Notes: a model not told the origin generated them from the letters alone. Shown: positions 9,270 through 18,624, counted from the first letter of the stretch. The stretch is 64,000 bases of DNA from Sphingobium scionense (GCF_014197035.1 NZ_JACIEU010000010.1:62001-126000), one strand, 5' to 3'. Numbers and translations: made by a program.

Positions 9270-10205
9270 GCCCCGCCCCTCGGCCACGATGCGGAACTCG
9301 TCGAAGATATCGGTCGGGATGGCATAGCCGGCGCCATCGTCGCGGATCATGTCGATATGGGCGGCGACATCCTCGGCAGTCGGCGGCGCGTCCAGCCCAT
9401 GGTCCCATCCCCTGGTCGCGCCGACGAACACCCGCGCGATCCGGCCGCCCAGCGCGGAATAGATGCTGTGGGTCGAGGTGCAGCGCTCATGGGCCAGCCA
9501 GGCGACGAGGCCGGTGGTGAAGCGTGGATCGAAGCTGGGGCCGAGCACCCGGCCCCAGGGATTATGGCCGAGCGTCCCCTCGCTCATCCCCGCCGACATG
9601 CGGCTGGCGGCATTGGGCATCACAGCGTTGCAGAGAATGCCATAAGGGCGCCCCTCCTCCGCCAGATTGTGCATCAGCCCCATGACGCCCCCCTTGGCCG
9701 CGCCATAGGCGGACAATTGCCCCATCCCCAGCATCCCGCCCGATGTGGTCAGCACCAGCCGGCCGCCGCCCTGCGTGCGCATATGTGGCCAGGCGGCGCG
9801 CGCGACATTGAAGGAACCGCGCACATGGACGGCGAGCAGCGCATCGAGATCGGCCGCCGTCAGATCCTCGACCGGCGCAAAGCGCATATTGCCGGCATTG
9901 GCGATCACCGCGTCGATCCGGCCGAAGCGGGCGATGGCGAGGTCGATCATCGCCTGCGCGCCAGCAGGCGACGACACATCATCGCCATTGGCGATCGCGA
10001 TGCCGCCCGCCGCGACGATTTCCGCCACGACGGCATCGGCCATGGTCGAGGATGCCCCCTCCCCCGTTACCGATCCGCCCAGATCATTGACGATGACCGC
10101 GCCGCCGCGCGCGGCAATGTCGAGCGCATAGGCGCGGCCCAGGCCCCCGCCCGCCCCGGTGATGAGGATGGTGCGGCCGGTGAAATCGATCCTGTCCATG
10201 CTCAT
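9267..10205 (-). CDS. SDR family oxidoreductase, MFE-2-like (3R)-hydroxyacyl-CoA dehydrogenase type
   Basis: A 312-residue short-chain dehydrogenase most like the dehydrogenase part of peroxisomal multifunctional enzyme 2 (HSD17B4), which oxidises (3R)-hydroxyacyl-CoA. It shows TGAGGGLG at 16-23, VNDLGG at 39-44 for NAD binding, NAG at 103-105, and Y167-x-x-x-K171 in AYGAAK. The VNDLGG feature and length over 300 are typical of that branch. The start overlaps the stop of the upstream dehydrogenase gene by four bases. A beta-oxidation role for a side chain or ring-opened acyl-CoA is plausible. Its stop codon is formed by the repeat end. Confidence 0.82.
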   Translation of the reverse strand: MSMDRIDFTGRTILITGAGGGLGRAYALDIAARGGAVIVNDLGGSVTGEGASSTMADAVVAEIVAAGGIAIANGDDVSSPAGAQAMIDLAIARFGRIDAVIANAGNMRFAPVEDLTAADLDALLAVHVRGSFNVARAAWPHMRTQGGGRLVLTTSGGMLGMGQLSAYGAAKGGVMGLMHNLAEEGRPYGILCNAVMPNAASRMSAGMSEGTLGHNPWGRVLGPSFDPRFTTGLVAWLAHERCTSTHSIYSALGGRIARVFVGATRGWDHGLDAPPTAEDVAAHIDMIRDDGAGYAIPTDIFDEFRIVAEGRG

Positions 10206-11239
10206 CCCAGTTGCGCGATGATCTGCGGCAGATCGGCGGTGGTGCGGATGCCCGGCGGCGCATCGCAGACCGCCGGAATCGCATTCACCGCGCGATGAGC
10301 GGTCAGGCCCGGCGTGAAGGCGGCATAATCTTCCGGCGCGACCGGGAAGCTGATGTGGACGTCGAGCGGGGTGTCGCCCTCCACCCGGATACGCCAGCCG
10401 GATTCGCGCAATTCCCAGTCAGGCCGGTCGATATCACGGGTGCAATACCAGTTGGCGCGGAAGCGCAGCACGGCCTTGTCGCCCTGCATCCCCGATATGG
10501 TGATGCGCTGGGCGCCGACCGTGCCAGCGGCGATCGTGCCGGCCGCGATCGCCACATCGCGGGTCGCCGCCGCCATTTCGCCGAACGCTTCCCACCGGTC
10601 GACCGCGATGCCGGCGGCGTCGGCCAGTTGGGCGAGCGAGCCGGCGAAATCATGCTTCACATAATCGACCTTGCGCTGGTCGAAGGCGGTCGGCGCAACG
10701 CCATAGCCCATGATGTTGAACAGGAGGTCGGGCGAATCCCGGCTTTCCATGTCGGCAAACTCGTCGATCGTCAGGCAGTCATGCCGGCGCGAGAGCGAGA
10801 GCAAGGGAATGGTCAGCGCCTCGGTCACGAAACCGGGGCTGGAGCCGGTGCTGTAGATCGAGCTGTTGCCGGCCTGGCAGGCCACCTCGATCCGGGCGCG
10901 GACATCCGGGTCCATGGAGGCGGGGTGGTGGAAATCGCCGCGCGTGGTGACGACATTCTTGCCCGATGCCAGCAGCCGGCACAGTTCGTCGATGTCGGTC
11001 CCTTGCCGCATATAGAGGACACAGTCGGCCGGGGTCGCGACCAGCGCGTCGACATCGCTGGTGCCGACGATGCCCTGCGGCGGAGTGCCGGCGAGCGTGC
11101 CGGCGTCCTGCCCCGCCTTGGCCGCCGAACTGACCCACAGGCCGGCAAGGTCCAGCCCCGGATGCTCGATCACCGCGCGCAGGGCGCGGCCGCCGATATT
11201 GCCGGTGGCCCACTGGATCACCCGATAGTGCTTGCCCAT
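10202..11239 (-). CDS. DapB-like NAD(P)-dependent dehydrogenase (amine dehydrogenase/DAP_DH-like)
   Basis: A 345-residue enzyme whose N-terminus, RVIQWATGNIGGRALRAVI, is a Rossmann fold of the dihydrodipicolinate-reductase type, as in proteins annotated NAD(P)H-dependent amine dehydrogenases related to 2,4-diaminopentanoate dehydrogenase. These are common in mycobacterial and sphingomonad steroid or aromatic loci where their substrates are usually unknown. The ATG at 11239 is preceded by GGGAGAGG at a good distance; the ATG at 11245 sits too close to it, and the much longer reading frame covers the TonB gene out of frame. Downstream of the TonB receptor by 25 bp. Confidence 0.8.
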   Translation of the reverse strand: MGKHYRVIQWATGNIGGRALRAVIEHPGLDLAGLWVSSAAKAGQDAGTLAGTPPQGIVGTSDVDALVATPADCVLYMRQGTDIDELCRLLASGKNVVTTRGDFHHPASMDPDVRARIEVACQAGNSSIYSTGSSPGFVTEALTIPLLSLSRRHDCLTIDEFADMESRDSPDLLFNIMGYGVAPTAFDQRKVDYVKHDFAGSLAQLADAAGIAVDRWEAFGEMAAATRDVAIAAGTIAAGTVGAQRITISGMQGDKAVLRFRANWYCTRDIDRPDWELRESGWRIRVEGDTPLDVHISFPVAPEDYAAFTPGLTAHRAVNAIPAVCDAPPGIRTTADLPQIIAQLG

Positions 11240-11264
11240 CGCCATCCTCTCCCTTGCTGCCCGA

Positions 11265-13454
11265 TCAGAATTTGACGCCGGCCTGGACGCCCCAGGTCGC
11301 GGGCGCGCTCCAGACATTGCCGATGCCGAAATTATTGCTGAGCACCTGGGTGCGGTAGCGGCGGTCGGTGACATTGTCGCCGAAGACGGCCAGCGAGAAA
11401 CGGTCGCTAGCGTCGGTCCATTCCGCGCGCAGCGCCAGCACCTCATAGCCCTTCTGCGCGAACTGGGTGCCGGACGGGCCGAAATAGAATTTCGAGGTGT
11501 AATAGAGATTGCCCGACAGGGCGAGCGAACCGCCCGCCAGATCCAGCGTGTAGCGCGCGCCGACATTGCCGGTGAAGTCGGGCGTGCGCTGCATATGCAC
11601 GTCGTTGAGCTGGGTCGGCACGACGACGAAGCTGATCCCCTGCGCCGCGCAACTGGCGAGGGTGCAGCGGGTATAGATCGGCGCATCCTCGAAATTGGTG
11701 TAGCGTGCATGGGTGTAGGCGGCGCCGACATTGAACTGGAACCGGTCGGTCAGCCGATAGGAGAGCTGGCCTTCCAGACCATAGATTTCCGACGAGGCGG
11801 CGTTGATGATCTGGGCTGAAGGCGGGTTGCCGCGATAAAGCGACACCTGCAGATTCTTGTAATCATAATAATAGGCCGACAGATCGACCGACAGGCGGCG
11901 ATCATCATATTTAAAGCCGGCTTCAAAGGCGTCGATATCCTCCGGCGCGACCTTGTTGCCCGTATTGCCGCCGACGTCGAGAATGCCCGACTTATAGCCC
12001 TTGCTATAGGAGGCGTAGACGCTCGATTCCTCGCTGGGCTTGTAGCGCAGCACCGCGCGCGGCGTGAACTTGTTGCCCTTGAGGTCCGGCACATAGGTGC
12101 GCACGCCTGAGAAGGGGATGATATAGTAAGCGTCGCCGATCCTGTCGTGGCTGTAGCGCCCCCCCACCGTCAGGAACAGGTCGGGCGTGAAAGCATAGGT
12201 GAGGTCGGCAAAGGCGGCATAGGATTTGCTGTTGGTGCCCGAACCGCCCAGCGCAATGCTGGCAAGCGGATCGCCGGCGGTCGGCGTGCCGACCCGCGTG
12301 CCCCATCGGTCCTTGTTGTTGAAGTAGAAGAGGCCGGCGGTCCATTGCAGCGGTCCGCCCGGCTTCGAGGTCAGCAGCAATTCCTGCGAGACGGTCTGGC
12401 TGCGCACCGGAATGTGCAGCAGGAAGATGTTCGCCGCCGTGCTGTCCAGATCCTCGACGATCAGCGAATTTTCGTCGCGATACTGGGTGTAGGAGGTGAG
12501 GTCGGCAAAGCCCAGGTCCGCCTTCAGCGTGCCCTGGATCACGTCATTGTTCGACAGGAATTCGGTCGGGCCGCCGGTCGCCACGTCATTATGCTTGGTC
12601 GCGTAGAGGCTGGACGGCAGGTTGGTGCCCGCGCCGCCAATATCGTCGCCGACATAGATATTGGTGTTGAGCAGGGTCGGATCATCAGTGTCGCCATGGG
12701 TGTAGCGCAGCAGCAGCGACACGGAATCGCTGATGTCCGCCTTGATCCCCGTCCGCACCGACCAGTTGCTGTAGCGTCCGTCCCGGTCACTGCCGGTGGT
12801 GACATTGTGGACGAAGCCGTTGCCGCGCCGGAACAGCCCTTCGACATCCATCGCCACATCCTGAACCACGCCGAAGGTGGCATAGCCCTGCACCGCCAGG
12901 CTGTTGAAGCGGCCATAGCTGACCTTGAACTCGCCCGCGCCGTCGCTGCTGGGATCGGCGGTGGTCAGCAGGATCGCGCCGCCGGTGGTGTTGCGGCCGA
13001 ACAGCGTGCCCTGTGGTCCCTTGAGCACCTGCACGCTTTTCAGGCTCATCAGCTGGAAATCGGCGGCCAGCGGGTTGGGCGAGTAGAAGCCGTCGACATA
13101 GATGCCGACATTGGCGCCACCGCCCGAACTGGCGACCGCCGTGCCGACGCCGCGAATGGTCGGCTGGACAAAGGCGGCGGCGCTGTCGAAGCGCAGCGCC
13201 GGCGTGACCGTGGCGATGTCGGTCAACTGGCTGGCGCCGGCACTGGTCAGTTGATCCTGGGTGACGGTGGTGATGCTGATCGGCACGTCGCGCGACAATT
13301 CGGCGCGGCGCTGCGCGGTAACGATGATCAGATCCTGGTCATTCTGGGCCGGCTGCGGTGCAGCCTCCTGTGCAACGGCCAAGTGCGAGACCGTGGCCAG
13401 CAGCATGGCCGCGCCAATGCCCGACGAACGAATAAGCGTCTTCCGATGGATCAT
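11265..13454 (-). CDS. TonB-dependent outer-membrane receptor
   Basis: A 729-residue outer-membrane transporter. A signal peptide ends near residue 28 (SHLAVA). A TonB-box-like stretch DLIIVTAQRR lies at about 41-50, followed by a plug domain with IRGVGTA and GPQGTLFGRNTTGGAI, and then a beta barrel that ends with a terminal phenylalanine (VQAGVKF). This is the sphingomonad type used for hydrophobic or plant-derived carbon compounds as well as siderophores. As first gene of the leftward receptor-dehydrogenase-SDR unit it is most likely the uptake gate for the substrate of this locus. Confidence 0.93.
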   Translation of the reverse strand: MIHRKTLIRSSGIGAAMLLATVSHLAVAQEAAPQPAQNDQDLIIVTAQRRAELSRDVPISITTVTQDQLTSAGASQLTDIATVTPALRFDSAAAFVQPTIRGVGTAVASSGGGANVGIYVDGFYSPNPLAADFQLMSLKSVQVLKGPQGTLFGRNTTGGAILLTTADPSSDGAGEFKVSYGRFNSLAVQGYATFGVVQDVAMDVEGLFRRGNGFVHNVTTGSDRDGRYSNWSVRTGIKADISDSVSLLLRYTHGDTDDPTLLNTNIYVGDDIGGAGTNLPSSLYATKHNDVATGGPTEFLSNNDVIQGTLKADLGFADLTSYTQYRDENSLIVEDLDSTAANIFLLHIPVRSQTVSQELLLTSKPGGPLQWTAGLFYFNNKDRWGTRVGTPTAGDPLASIALGGSGTNSKSYAAFADLTYAFTPDLFLTVGGRYSHDRIGDAYYIIPFSGVRTYVPDLKGNKFTPRAVLRYKPSEESSVYASYSKGYKSGILDVGGNTGNKVAPEDIDAFEAGFKYDDRRLSVDLSAYYYDYKNLQVSLYRGNPPSAQIINAASSEIYGLEGQLSYRLTDRFQFNVGAAYTHARYTNFEDAPIYTRCTLASCAAQGISFVVVPTQLNDVHMQRTPDFTGNVGARYTLDLAGGSLALSGNLYYTSKFYFGPSGTQFAQKGYEVLALRAEWTDASDRFSLAVFGDNVTDRRYRTQVLSNNFGIGNVWSAPATWGVQAGVKF

Positions 13455-13587
13455 CCTTGCCTCCCATGATCGGTCGCCGGTGGTCCGGCTTTCCCTATGG
13501 GAGACATGATAGTGCGGAGAACGATGGTCTCGCGCGCAGATAAGCGGCCAGCGCCGTACTCATCGCCTCGGCGTTGCCGCGCGCCGT

Positions 13588-15252
13588 TCAGGGGCCAAGA
13601 TATCCGATCGTATCCTGACGCGGATCGGGCGTATCGGCGCGCCAGCGGACCGATCCGAAGGGTCGCTCCAGCCGCCGCCGCACCCGCACCTCGCCCGCCT
13701 TGCGGTCGAAAGCGCGCGCCACCTGCTGCGCCAGCTTGTCGGCCTGGGTGAAGCGATCGCGCATGTGGAGATAATCGCCCCATGTCGGGCATTGATAGCG
13801 TTCGGTCCATAGCGCCGGATCGGCGATGTCGCGCGCGATCGACCAGTTGAAGCCGCCATTGCGCATCCGGGTGCGCTGCACCTCCACCATCGCCGCATAG
13901 AAATCGCGCGCCTGATCTGGGTCGACATCATAGTCGATCTCGATGATGACCGGGCCGGAACGACGGGTGAGCGCCATGCCGACTTCCGGTTCGCCCGCGA
14001 TGATAAAGGGCTCGACATCCGCCTCGCTGGTTTCCGGCAGTGGCAGCAGCCAGCCCAGCAGCGGCAGAATGGCCAGTGCCAGCCCCGATCCATAGAGGGC
14101 GACATCGACCGACCAGCGTTGCGCCACCAGCCCCCAGAGCAGCGCGCCGATCGCGATGCCACCGGTCAGTGCGGAGGAGAAGAGCGACAAGGCCCGCGCC
14201 GTCACCCAGCGTGGCGCCGACAGCTGCACCGAGACGTTGAACAGGGCGATGGTCAATATATTGGCGCCCCCCGCGACCAGCAACGCCAGGCAGGTGAGCG
14301 GCACATGGCGGCTGGCCCCGACCAGCGCCAGCGCGATGCCGCTGACCAGCGCCAGCACGGCGGTCGTCCGTTGCGTTCCGAACCGGTCGCGGCATGGCCC
14401 GACCAGCAACGCCCCCAGCACGGCACCCACCCCGCTGGCGCCCAGCAACAGACCATAGACGCTGGCATCGCCGCCCAGCAGATCCTTCGCCACCAATGGC
14501 GCCAGCGCGGACGCCGACGCCCCGGCCAGCCCGAACAGGAAGGCGCGCAGCAGCACCGTGCGGATCGCCCCGGCATGCAGGGCATAGCGCATGCCCGACA
14601 CCATCGCCCGGTGGAATTGTTCCGGCGGCAGGCGCGCGGGCACATGACGCCGCTGCCAGGCGAAGAAGGCGAGGAACAGCGGCAGATAGCAGATGGCGTT
14701 GATCGCAAAGGCGGCATGGGCGCCGGCGGCCAGCACGATGATTCCGCCCAGCGCCGGACCGAAGCTGCGCGCGACATTATAGCTGATCGTGCCGAGCGCG
14801 ACCGCCGCAGGCAGCAGGCGCGGCCCGACCTGTTCGCTGATCGACGCCTGCCAGGCCGGCGAATAGAGCGCGACGCCCGCGCCGATCAGCGAACAGAAGG
14901 CAAGCAGCATCCAGGGGCCGGTATGGCCGGTCCAGGCCAGTAGGGTCAACGTCACGGCACTGAGCATCGAGAAGGCGAGGCCCGCCATCGCGATCCGCCG
15001 GCGATCGAACATGTCGGCAAAGGCCCCGGCGGGCAATGTCACCAGCATCAGCGGCAGCATCATCGCGGTCTGGACCAGCGCCACCATGCTGGGCGATGCG
15101 CTCATCCGCGTCATTTCCCAAGCCGCGCCGACGCCCAGGATCAGCTGGCCGAAATTGGAAAGGAGGCTGGCGGTCCAGATGCGGCGGAACACCGGTTCGC
15201 GCAACGGCGCGAAGCTGCCGCCCGTCGCCTGCGCGACATCGCCTTGCGCCAT
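13588..15252 (-). CDS. MFS transporter with C-terminal antibiotic-monooxygenase-like domain (MFS_3 type)
   Basis: A 554-residue protein. Residues 1 to about 405 form a twelve-helix MFS exporter of the EntS/MFS_3 type (FRRIWTASLLSNFGQLILGVGAAW at the start, ADMFDRRRIA in loop 2-3). The last about 140 residues are soluble and look like a dimeric alpha/beta-barrel domain: GPVIIEIDYDVDPDQARDFYAAM and later RYQCPTWGDYLHMRDR. Such tails are known in the family but their role is not. It is divergent from the thiolase gene; 133 bp separate its stop from the TonB receptor start. Confidence 0.82.
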   Translation of the reverse strand: MAQGDVAQATGGSFAPLREPVFRRIWTASLLSNFGQLILGVGAAWEMTRMSASPSMVALVQTAMMLPLMLVTLPAGAFADMFDRRRIAMAGLAFSMLSAVTLTLLAWTGHTGPWMLLAFCSLIGAGVALYSPAWQASISEQVGPRLLPAAVALGTISYNVARSFGPALGGIIVLAAGAHAAFAINAICYLPLFLAFFAWQRRHVPARLPPEQFHRAMVSGMRYALHAGAIRTVLLRAFLFGLAGASASALAPLVAKDLLGGDASVYGLLLGASGVGAVLGALLVGPCRDRFGTQRTTAVLALVSGIALALVGASRHVPLTCLALLVAGGANILTIALFNVSVQLSAPRWVTARALSLFSSALTGGIAIGALLWGLVAQRWSVDVALYGSGLALAILPLLGWLLPLPETSEADVEPFIIAGEPEVGMALTRRSGPVIIEIDYDVDPDQARDFYAAMVEVQRTRMRNGGFNWSIARDIADPALWTERYQCPTWGDYLHMRDRFTQADKLAQQVARAFDRKAGEVRVRRRLERPFGSVRWRADTPDPRQDTIGYLGP

Positions 15253-15323
15253 CCTTCTCCCTCCTCATCATCTGCCCGTCCAGCCTGCACCAGCCGGGCG
15301 ACGCAGGCCAATCGGCGCGCGAT

Positions 15324-15341
15324 CAATCGCCTGTGCGATTG
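15324..15341. promoter_or_regulatory. Perfect inverted repeat in MFS/thiolase divergent region
   Basis: Arms CAATCGC and GCGATTG flank CTGT, giving a perfect 7-4-7 inverted repeat midway between the divergent starts at 15252 and 15413. The size suits a dimeric repressor such as the MarR protein encoded after the thiolase. This is inference from position and symmetry. Confidence 0.45.
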
Positions 15342-15412
15342 GGGGCCATCCCGCTTCCATGCGATAGGATGCGAGAGCCGCGCCTGCGGGAAAAGAGACC
15401 GGGAGAAGATGC

Positions 15413-16669
15413 TTGACCGACGCCTATATCATTGATGCCGTCCGCACCCCGCGCAGCATCGGCAAGATGGGCAAGGGCGCGCTGTCGCACATGCACCCGC
15501 AGCATATTGCCGTGGCGGTGCTGAAGGCGCTCAAGGACCGCAACAATCTGAACACCGCCGACGTCGACGACATCATCTGGGGCACCAGCGCACAGATGGG
15601 GCTGCAGGGCGGCGATCTTGGCCGGATGGCGGCGCTCGACGCGGGCTATGACGTCAAGGCTTCGGGCGTGACGCTGGATCGCTTCTGCGGCAGCGGCCTG
15701 ACCGCCACCAATCTGGCCGCGGCGCAGATCATGTCGGGCATGGAGGATCTGGTGATCGCCGGCGGGACCGAGATGATGTCCTATGTCACCTGGTATGGCC
15801 AGTCGCTGCGCGAAGCGGGCGTGAAGGCCGCTGGCGGGCTTGGCACTGGCAATATGCGGTTGCAGGACAAGCATCCCCAGTCGAACCAGGGCGTCGCCGC
15901 CGACGCGATCGCCGCGATGGAGGGGATCACCCGCGAAGAGCTGGATGCCTTTGGCGCCGAGAGCCAGCGCCGCGCCGGCATCGCGCTCAAGGAAGGTCGC
16001 TTCGCCAAGTCGACCGTGCCGGTGCATGACGAGGATGGCAGCGTCGTGCTGGACCATGAGGAATATCCCCGCCCCGACACCACCGCCGAGCAGCTGGCCG
16101 GCCTGAAACCCGCCTTCGCCGCGTTCATGGACATGCCCTCGCGCCAGGACGGACCGACCTTCCGTCAGCTCATCAACCAGAAATATCCCGACCTTGCGAT
16201 CGAACCGCTGCATCATGCCGGCACCTCGTCAGGCGTGGTCGATGGCGCGGCGGCGATCCTGCTCGCATCGAAAGCCTATGCCGATGCCCATGGGCTGAAG
16301 CCCCGCGCCCGCATCGTCGCGACCGCCAATGTCGGCGACGATCCGACGCTGATGCTGAACGCCCCGGTCCCGGCTGCGCGCAAGGTGCTGGCCAAGGCCG
16401 GCCTGACCGTGGCCGACATCAACGTGTTCGAGGTCAATGAAGCCTTCGCCGTGGTGACGGAGAAGTTCATCCGCGATCTGGGCGTCGACCGGGCCAAGCT
16501 CAATCCCAATGGCGGCGCGATCGCGCTCGGCCACCCGATCGGCGCGACCGGGGCGGTGCTGATCGGCACCGCGCTCGACGAGCTGGAGCGCAGCGGCGGT
16601 CGCTATGCCCTGATCACCATGTGCGCGGCCGGGGGCATGGCGCCCGCGATCATCATCGAACGTGTCTGA
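15413..16669 (+). CDS. Thiolase (acetyl-CoA acyltransferase family)
   Basis: A 418-residue thiolase that would cleave a 3-ketoacyl-CoA with CoA. The acyl-accepting cysteine is C92 in RFCGSGL, the other catalytic residues are H374 in GHPIGATG and C404 in MCAAGG, and NEAFAV is present. The reading frame starts with TTG at 15413 preceded by GGGAG; the ATG four bases earlier is in another frame. Its end overlaps the region of the MarR gene. In the locus it would perform the final step of a beta-oxidation-like sequence with the hydratase and SDR enzymes. Confidence 0.92.
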   Translation: MTDAYIIDAVRTPRSIGKMGKGALSHMHPQHIAVAVLKALKDRNNLNTADVDDIIWGTSAQMGLQGGDLGRMAALDAGYDVKASGVTLDRFCGSGLTATNLAAAQIMSGMEDLVIAGGTEMMSYVTWYGQSLREAGVKAAGGLGTGNMRLQDKHPQSNQGVAADAIAAMEGITREELDAFGAESQRRAGIALKEGRFAKSTVPVHDEDGSVVLDHEEYPRPDTTAEQLAGLKPAFAAFMDMPSRQDGPTFRQLINQKYPDLAIEPLHHAGTSSGVVDGAAAILLASKAYADAHGLKPRARIVATANVGDDPTLMLNAPVPAARKVLAKAGLTVADINVFEVNEAFAVVTEKFIRDLGVDRAKLNPNGGAIALGHPIGATGAVLIGTALDELERSGGRYALITMCAAGGMAPAIIIERV

Positions 16670-16751
16670 TCGGATCGTCCGGCCGCCGCGCTGCGCCGAA
16701 CAGGAGGAGGCTGCTTTCGTTTCGCCGCGATGGCGCTATGCTGCGCGCACA

Positions 16752-17216
16752 ATGGAAAGCCTGCAGGACAAGACACTCGCCGACAACCCGCCGGCGCTGA
16801 TGCGCAACGCGACGATGAAGCTGACGATCATCGCGCGTCAGCTGCGCGCGCATTTCGACCAGAGCGTGGTGCGGCTGGGCGTTACCCGTTCGCAATGGAC
16901 GGTGATCGCGGCGGTCGCGCGTTACCCCGGCACGACCCAGCGCCATATCGCCAACCTGCTGGAAATGGCCGAGGCATCGGCCGGGCGGCTGATCGATCGG
17001 CTCTGCGCCGACGGCCTGCTGGAGCGGCGGCAGAAGGATGACGACCGGCGCGCCCATGCCGTATTCCTGACCGAGCGCGGCCAGGCCATCACCATGCAGT
17101 TGTCGGGCATCGCCCAGGAGAATGAGGAAGTCGCCTTTGCCGGTTTCTCGGCCGAAGATCTCAAGCGCCTGAACAGCCTGCTCGACACCATTTCGGAAAA
17201 TATCGTCAAGCCCTGA
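16752..17216 (+). CDS. MarR family transcriptional regulator
   Basis: A winged-helix regulator of about 154 residues. The DNA-binding part is plain: VTRSQWTVIAAVARYPGTTQRHIANLLEMAEASAGRLIDRL, then the wing RRQKDDDRRAHAVFLTERG. The start is uncertain: ATG at 16752 gives the usual family length, while a GTG at 16662 overlapping the thiolase stop would add 30 poorly conserved residues. An AGGAGGAGG near 16700 does not sit correctly for either. It may act on the palindromes at 15324 or 17684. Confidence 0.82.
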   Translation: MESLQDKTLADNPPALMRNATMKLTIIARQLRAHFDQSVVRLGVTRSQWTVIAAVARYPGTTQRHIANLLEMAEASAGRLIDRLCADGLLERRQKDDDRRAHAVFLTERGQAITMQLSGIAQENEEVAFAGFSAEDLKRLNSLLDTISENIVKP

Positions 17217-17254
17217 AGGCTGCCGCTATCCCGGCGCCCCTCCCTTCCCGGACA

Positions 17255-17286
17255 TAAAAAAGGGCCGCTCCGGCAAGGAGCGGCCC
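17255..17286 (-). terminator. Rho-independent terminator
   Basis: GGGCCGCTCC and GGAGCGGCCC form a 10-bp stem with a 5-nt loop at 17262-17286; a run of six A bases on the plus strand becomes the U-tract for leftward transcription from the 17331-17633 gene. It also closes the space after the MarR gene. Confidence 0.88.
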
Positions 17287-17330
17287 ATTCGCTATCGGCC
17301 GGCGCAGGGGAGGCCGCGCCCGGCGATCTC

Positions 17331-17633
17331 TTAGTGCGCGGTCAGCAGATCCTTCTTCGACAGGCTGGTGGTCAGCTTGCCGTCGGCGGCGGTCAGGCTG
17401 GACGCCGGAACATTCACCATCTTGCCGTTGAGGATGATCTGGGCGTTGCCGTCGGCCGCGACGCGATAGATGGCGGCCAGGCGATCACCACCCGCAGTGT
17501 AGAGCATCTTGCCCTTGTAGTCGGCAGCGGCGGTGGCCGCGCTGATCTGGACGGCTTCACCAGCGGCAGCAACCTGCGGCAGGGCAGCAGCGGCGAGGGA
17601 GAGCGACAGGGCGATCTTGGCGAAACGAGTCAT
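17331..17633 (-). CDS. Small secreted protein, function unknown
   Basis: A 100-residue protein with a clear signal peptide (about residues 1-24, ending VAAAG) and a mature part DYKGKMLYTAGGDRLAAIYRV then AQIILNGKMVNVPASSL, which has the feel of a small PRC-barrel-like or beta-rich periplasmic domain; this is only an impression. It is monocistronic, between a strong terminator and a strongly symmetrical promoter region, so it is tightly controlled. No enzyme motif was seen. Confidence 0.75.
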   Translation of the reverse strand: MTRFAKIALSLSLAAAALPQVAAAGEAVQISAATAAADYKGKMLYTAGGDRLAAIYRVAADGNAQIILNGKMVNVPASSLTAADGKLTTSLSKKDLLTAH

Positions 17634-17683
17634 GGCACAACCTCTTCAACTAAAAACGGGTCGAGGAACGATATCCCCTTAAC

Positions 17684-17731
17684 ACTAAGCTAGGTTAGCT
17701 ATTGCCGGCGATAATGTCAACCTAGCTTAGT
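17684..17731 (-). promoter_or_regulatory. Promoter framed by a 13-bp perfect inverted repeat
   Basis: Arms ACTAAGCTAGGTT (17684-17696) and AACCTAGCTTAGT (17719-17731) are perfect complements separated by 22 bp. Reading leftward, TTGACA (17715-17720) overlaps the right arm and, 17 bp on, TAACCT (17692-17697) overlaps the left arm as a weak -10. The arms therefore cover both promoter boxes of the small secreted protein gene, the arrangement expected for repression. Confidence 0.6.
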
Positions 17732-17773
17732 ATTTATTTTTGCATGTGCGAACAGCGGCTTGGACAGGCAGAC

Positions 17774-17806
17774 AAAAGGCCGCGTCCACCCGGAACGCGG
17801 CCTTTT
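17774..17806. terminator. Bidirectional terminator
   Basis: AAAAGGCCGCGT pairs with ACGCGGCCTTTT around a 9-nt loop, giving A/T tracts on both sides. It follows the leftward SDR gene ending at 17833 and would terminate it. Confidence 0.85.
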
Positions 17807-17832
17807 CGCCCAAGGAACGCAGCGTCGGAGAT

Positions 17833-18624
17833 TCAGCGCGGCGGAAAGCGAATCGCGCCGTCGATGCGGAACAGCTGGGCATTGATGTAGCTGTTGCGCG
17901 TGATCTCCAGCGCCAGTCCGGCAAATTCTTCCGGCTTTCCAAGGCGCTTGGGGAAAGGAACGCTGTTGTTCAGGCTTTCATACATGGCCGGATTCATGTC
18001 CTTAAAGCGCAGCATCGGCGGCGTCGCAAAGATGCCCGGCATGATCGCATTGACGCGAATCCCCAGTTCCATCAGGTCACGCGCCATCGGCAGCACCATG
18101 CCGTTGACCCCGGCCTTGAGCGAGCCATAGGCGACCTGGCCGACCTGCCCATCCTGCGCCGCAGCACTGGAGGTCAGGAGGATACTGCCCCGCTCGCCAT
18201 CCTCCAGTGGGTCGAGCGCGGCCATGCCGAGCGCCGCGATCGAGGCCATGCGATAGCTGGCGACCAACACGCCTTCAGCCGAAATCGCATAATCCTGCGT
18301 CGACATGCGCTTGAAACCGCCGGTCTCCTTGTCCTTCGACACGGTCTTGCCGCCCTTCGACACGACCGCGCAATGGACCAGGATGCGTTCCTGCCCCTGC
18401 GCCGCCCGCGCCGCGTCGAAACCGGCCAGCACGCTGTCTTCCGACATGATGTCGACCTTGCAGAAGGTAGCCCCGACCTCCCCCGCGATCGCCTGACCGC
18501 TATCCTCGTTGATATCGAAGATCGCGACCTTCACGCCGGCGTCGCGCAGTGCCCGCACCGTCGCCAGCCCCAGGCCCGACGCACCGCCGGTCACCACCGC
18601 GGACAGGGAAGAGTCGAGTTTCAT
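17833..18624 (-). CDS. SDR family oxidoreductase (HSD17B10-like)
   Basis: A 263-residue short-chain dehydrogenase. TGGASGLG lies at 12-19, and Y166-x-x-x-K170 in YGSLK with serines just before (LTSSAAAQ). The usual NNAG is replaced by HCAVVSKG near 84-91, as in some 3-hydroxyacyl-CoA dehydrogenase type 2 relatives, which this protein otherwise resembles. Such enzymes oxidise short or branched 3-hydroxyacyl-CoA or steroid alcohols. It is alone on its strand and divergent from the CoA-transferase gene cluster. Confidence 0.83.
   Translation of the reverse strand: MKLDSSLSAVVTGGASGLGLATVRALRDAGVKVAIFDINEDSGQAIAGEVGATFCKVDIMSEDSVLAGFDAARAAQGQERILVHCAVVSKGGKTVSKDKETGGFKRMSTQDYAISAEGVLVASYRMASIAALGMAALDPLEDGERGSILLTSSAAAQDGQVGQVAYGSLKAGVNGMVLPMARDLMELGIRVNAIMPGIFATPPMLRFKDMNPAMYESLNNSVPFPKRLGKPEEFAGLALEITRNSYINAQLFRIDGAIRFPPR

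Noticed and set aside
16662..16751. GTG start for MarR overlapping the thiolase stop
   Set aside because: It would add 30 basic and uncharacteristic residues; the family begins near 16752. Not excluded.
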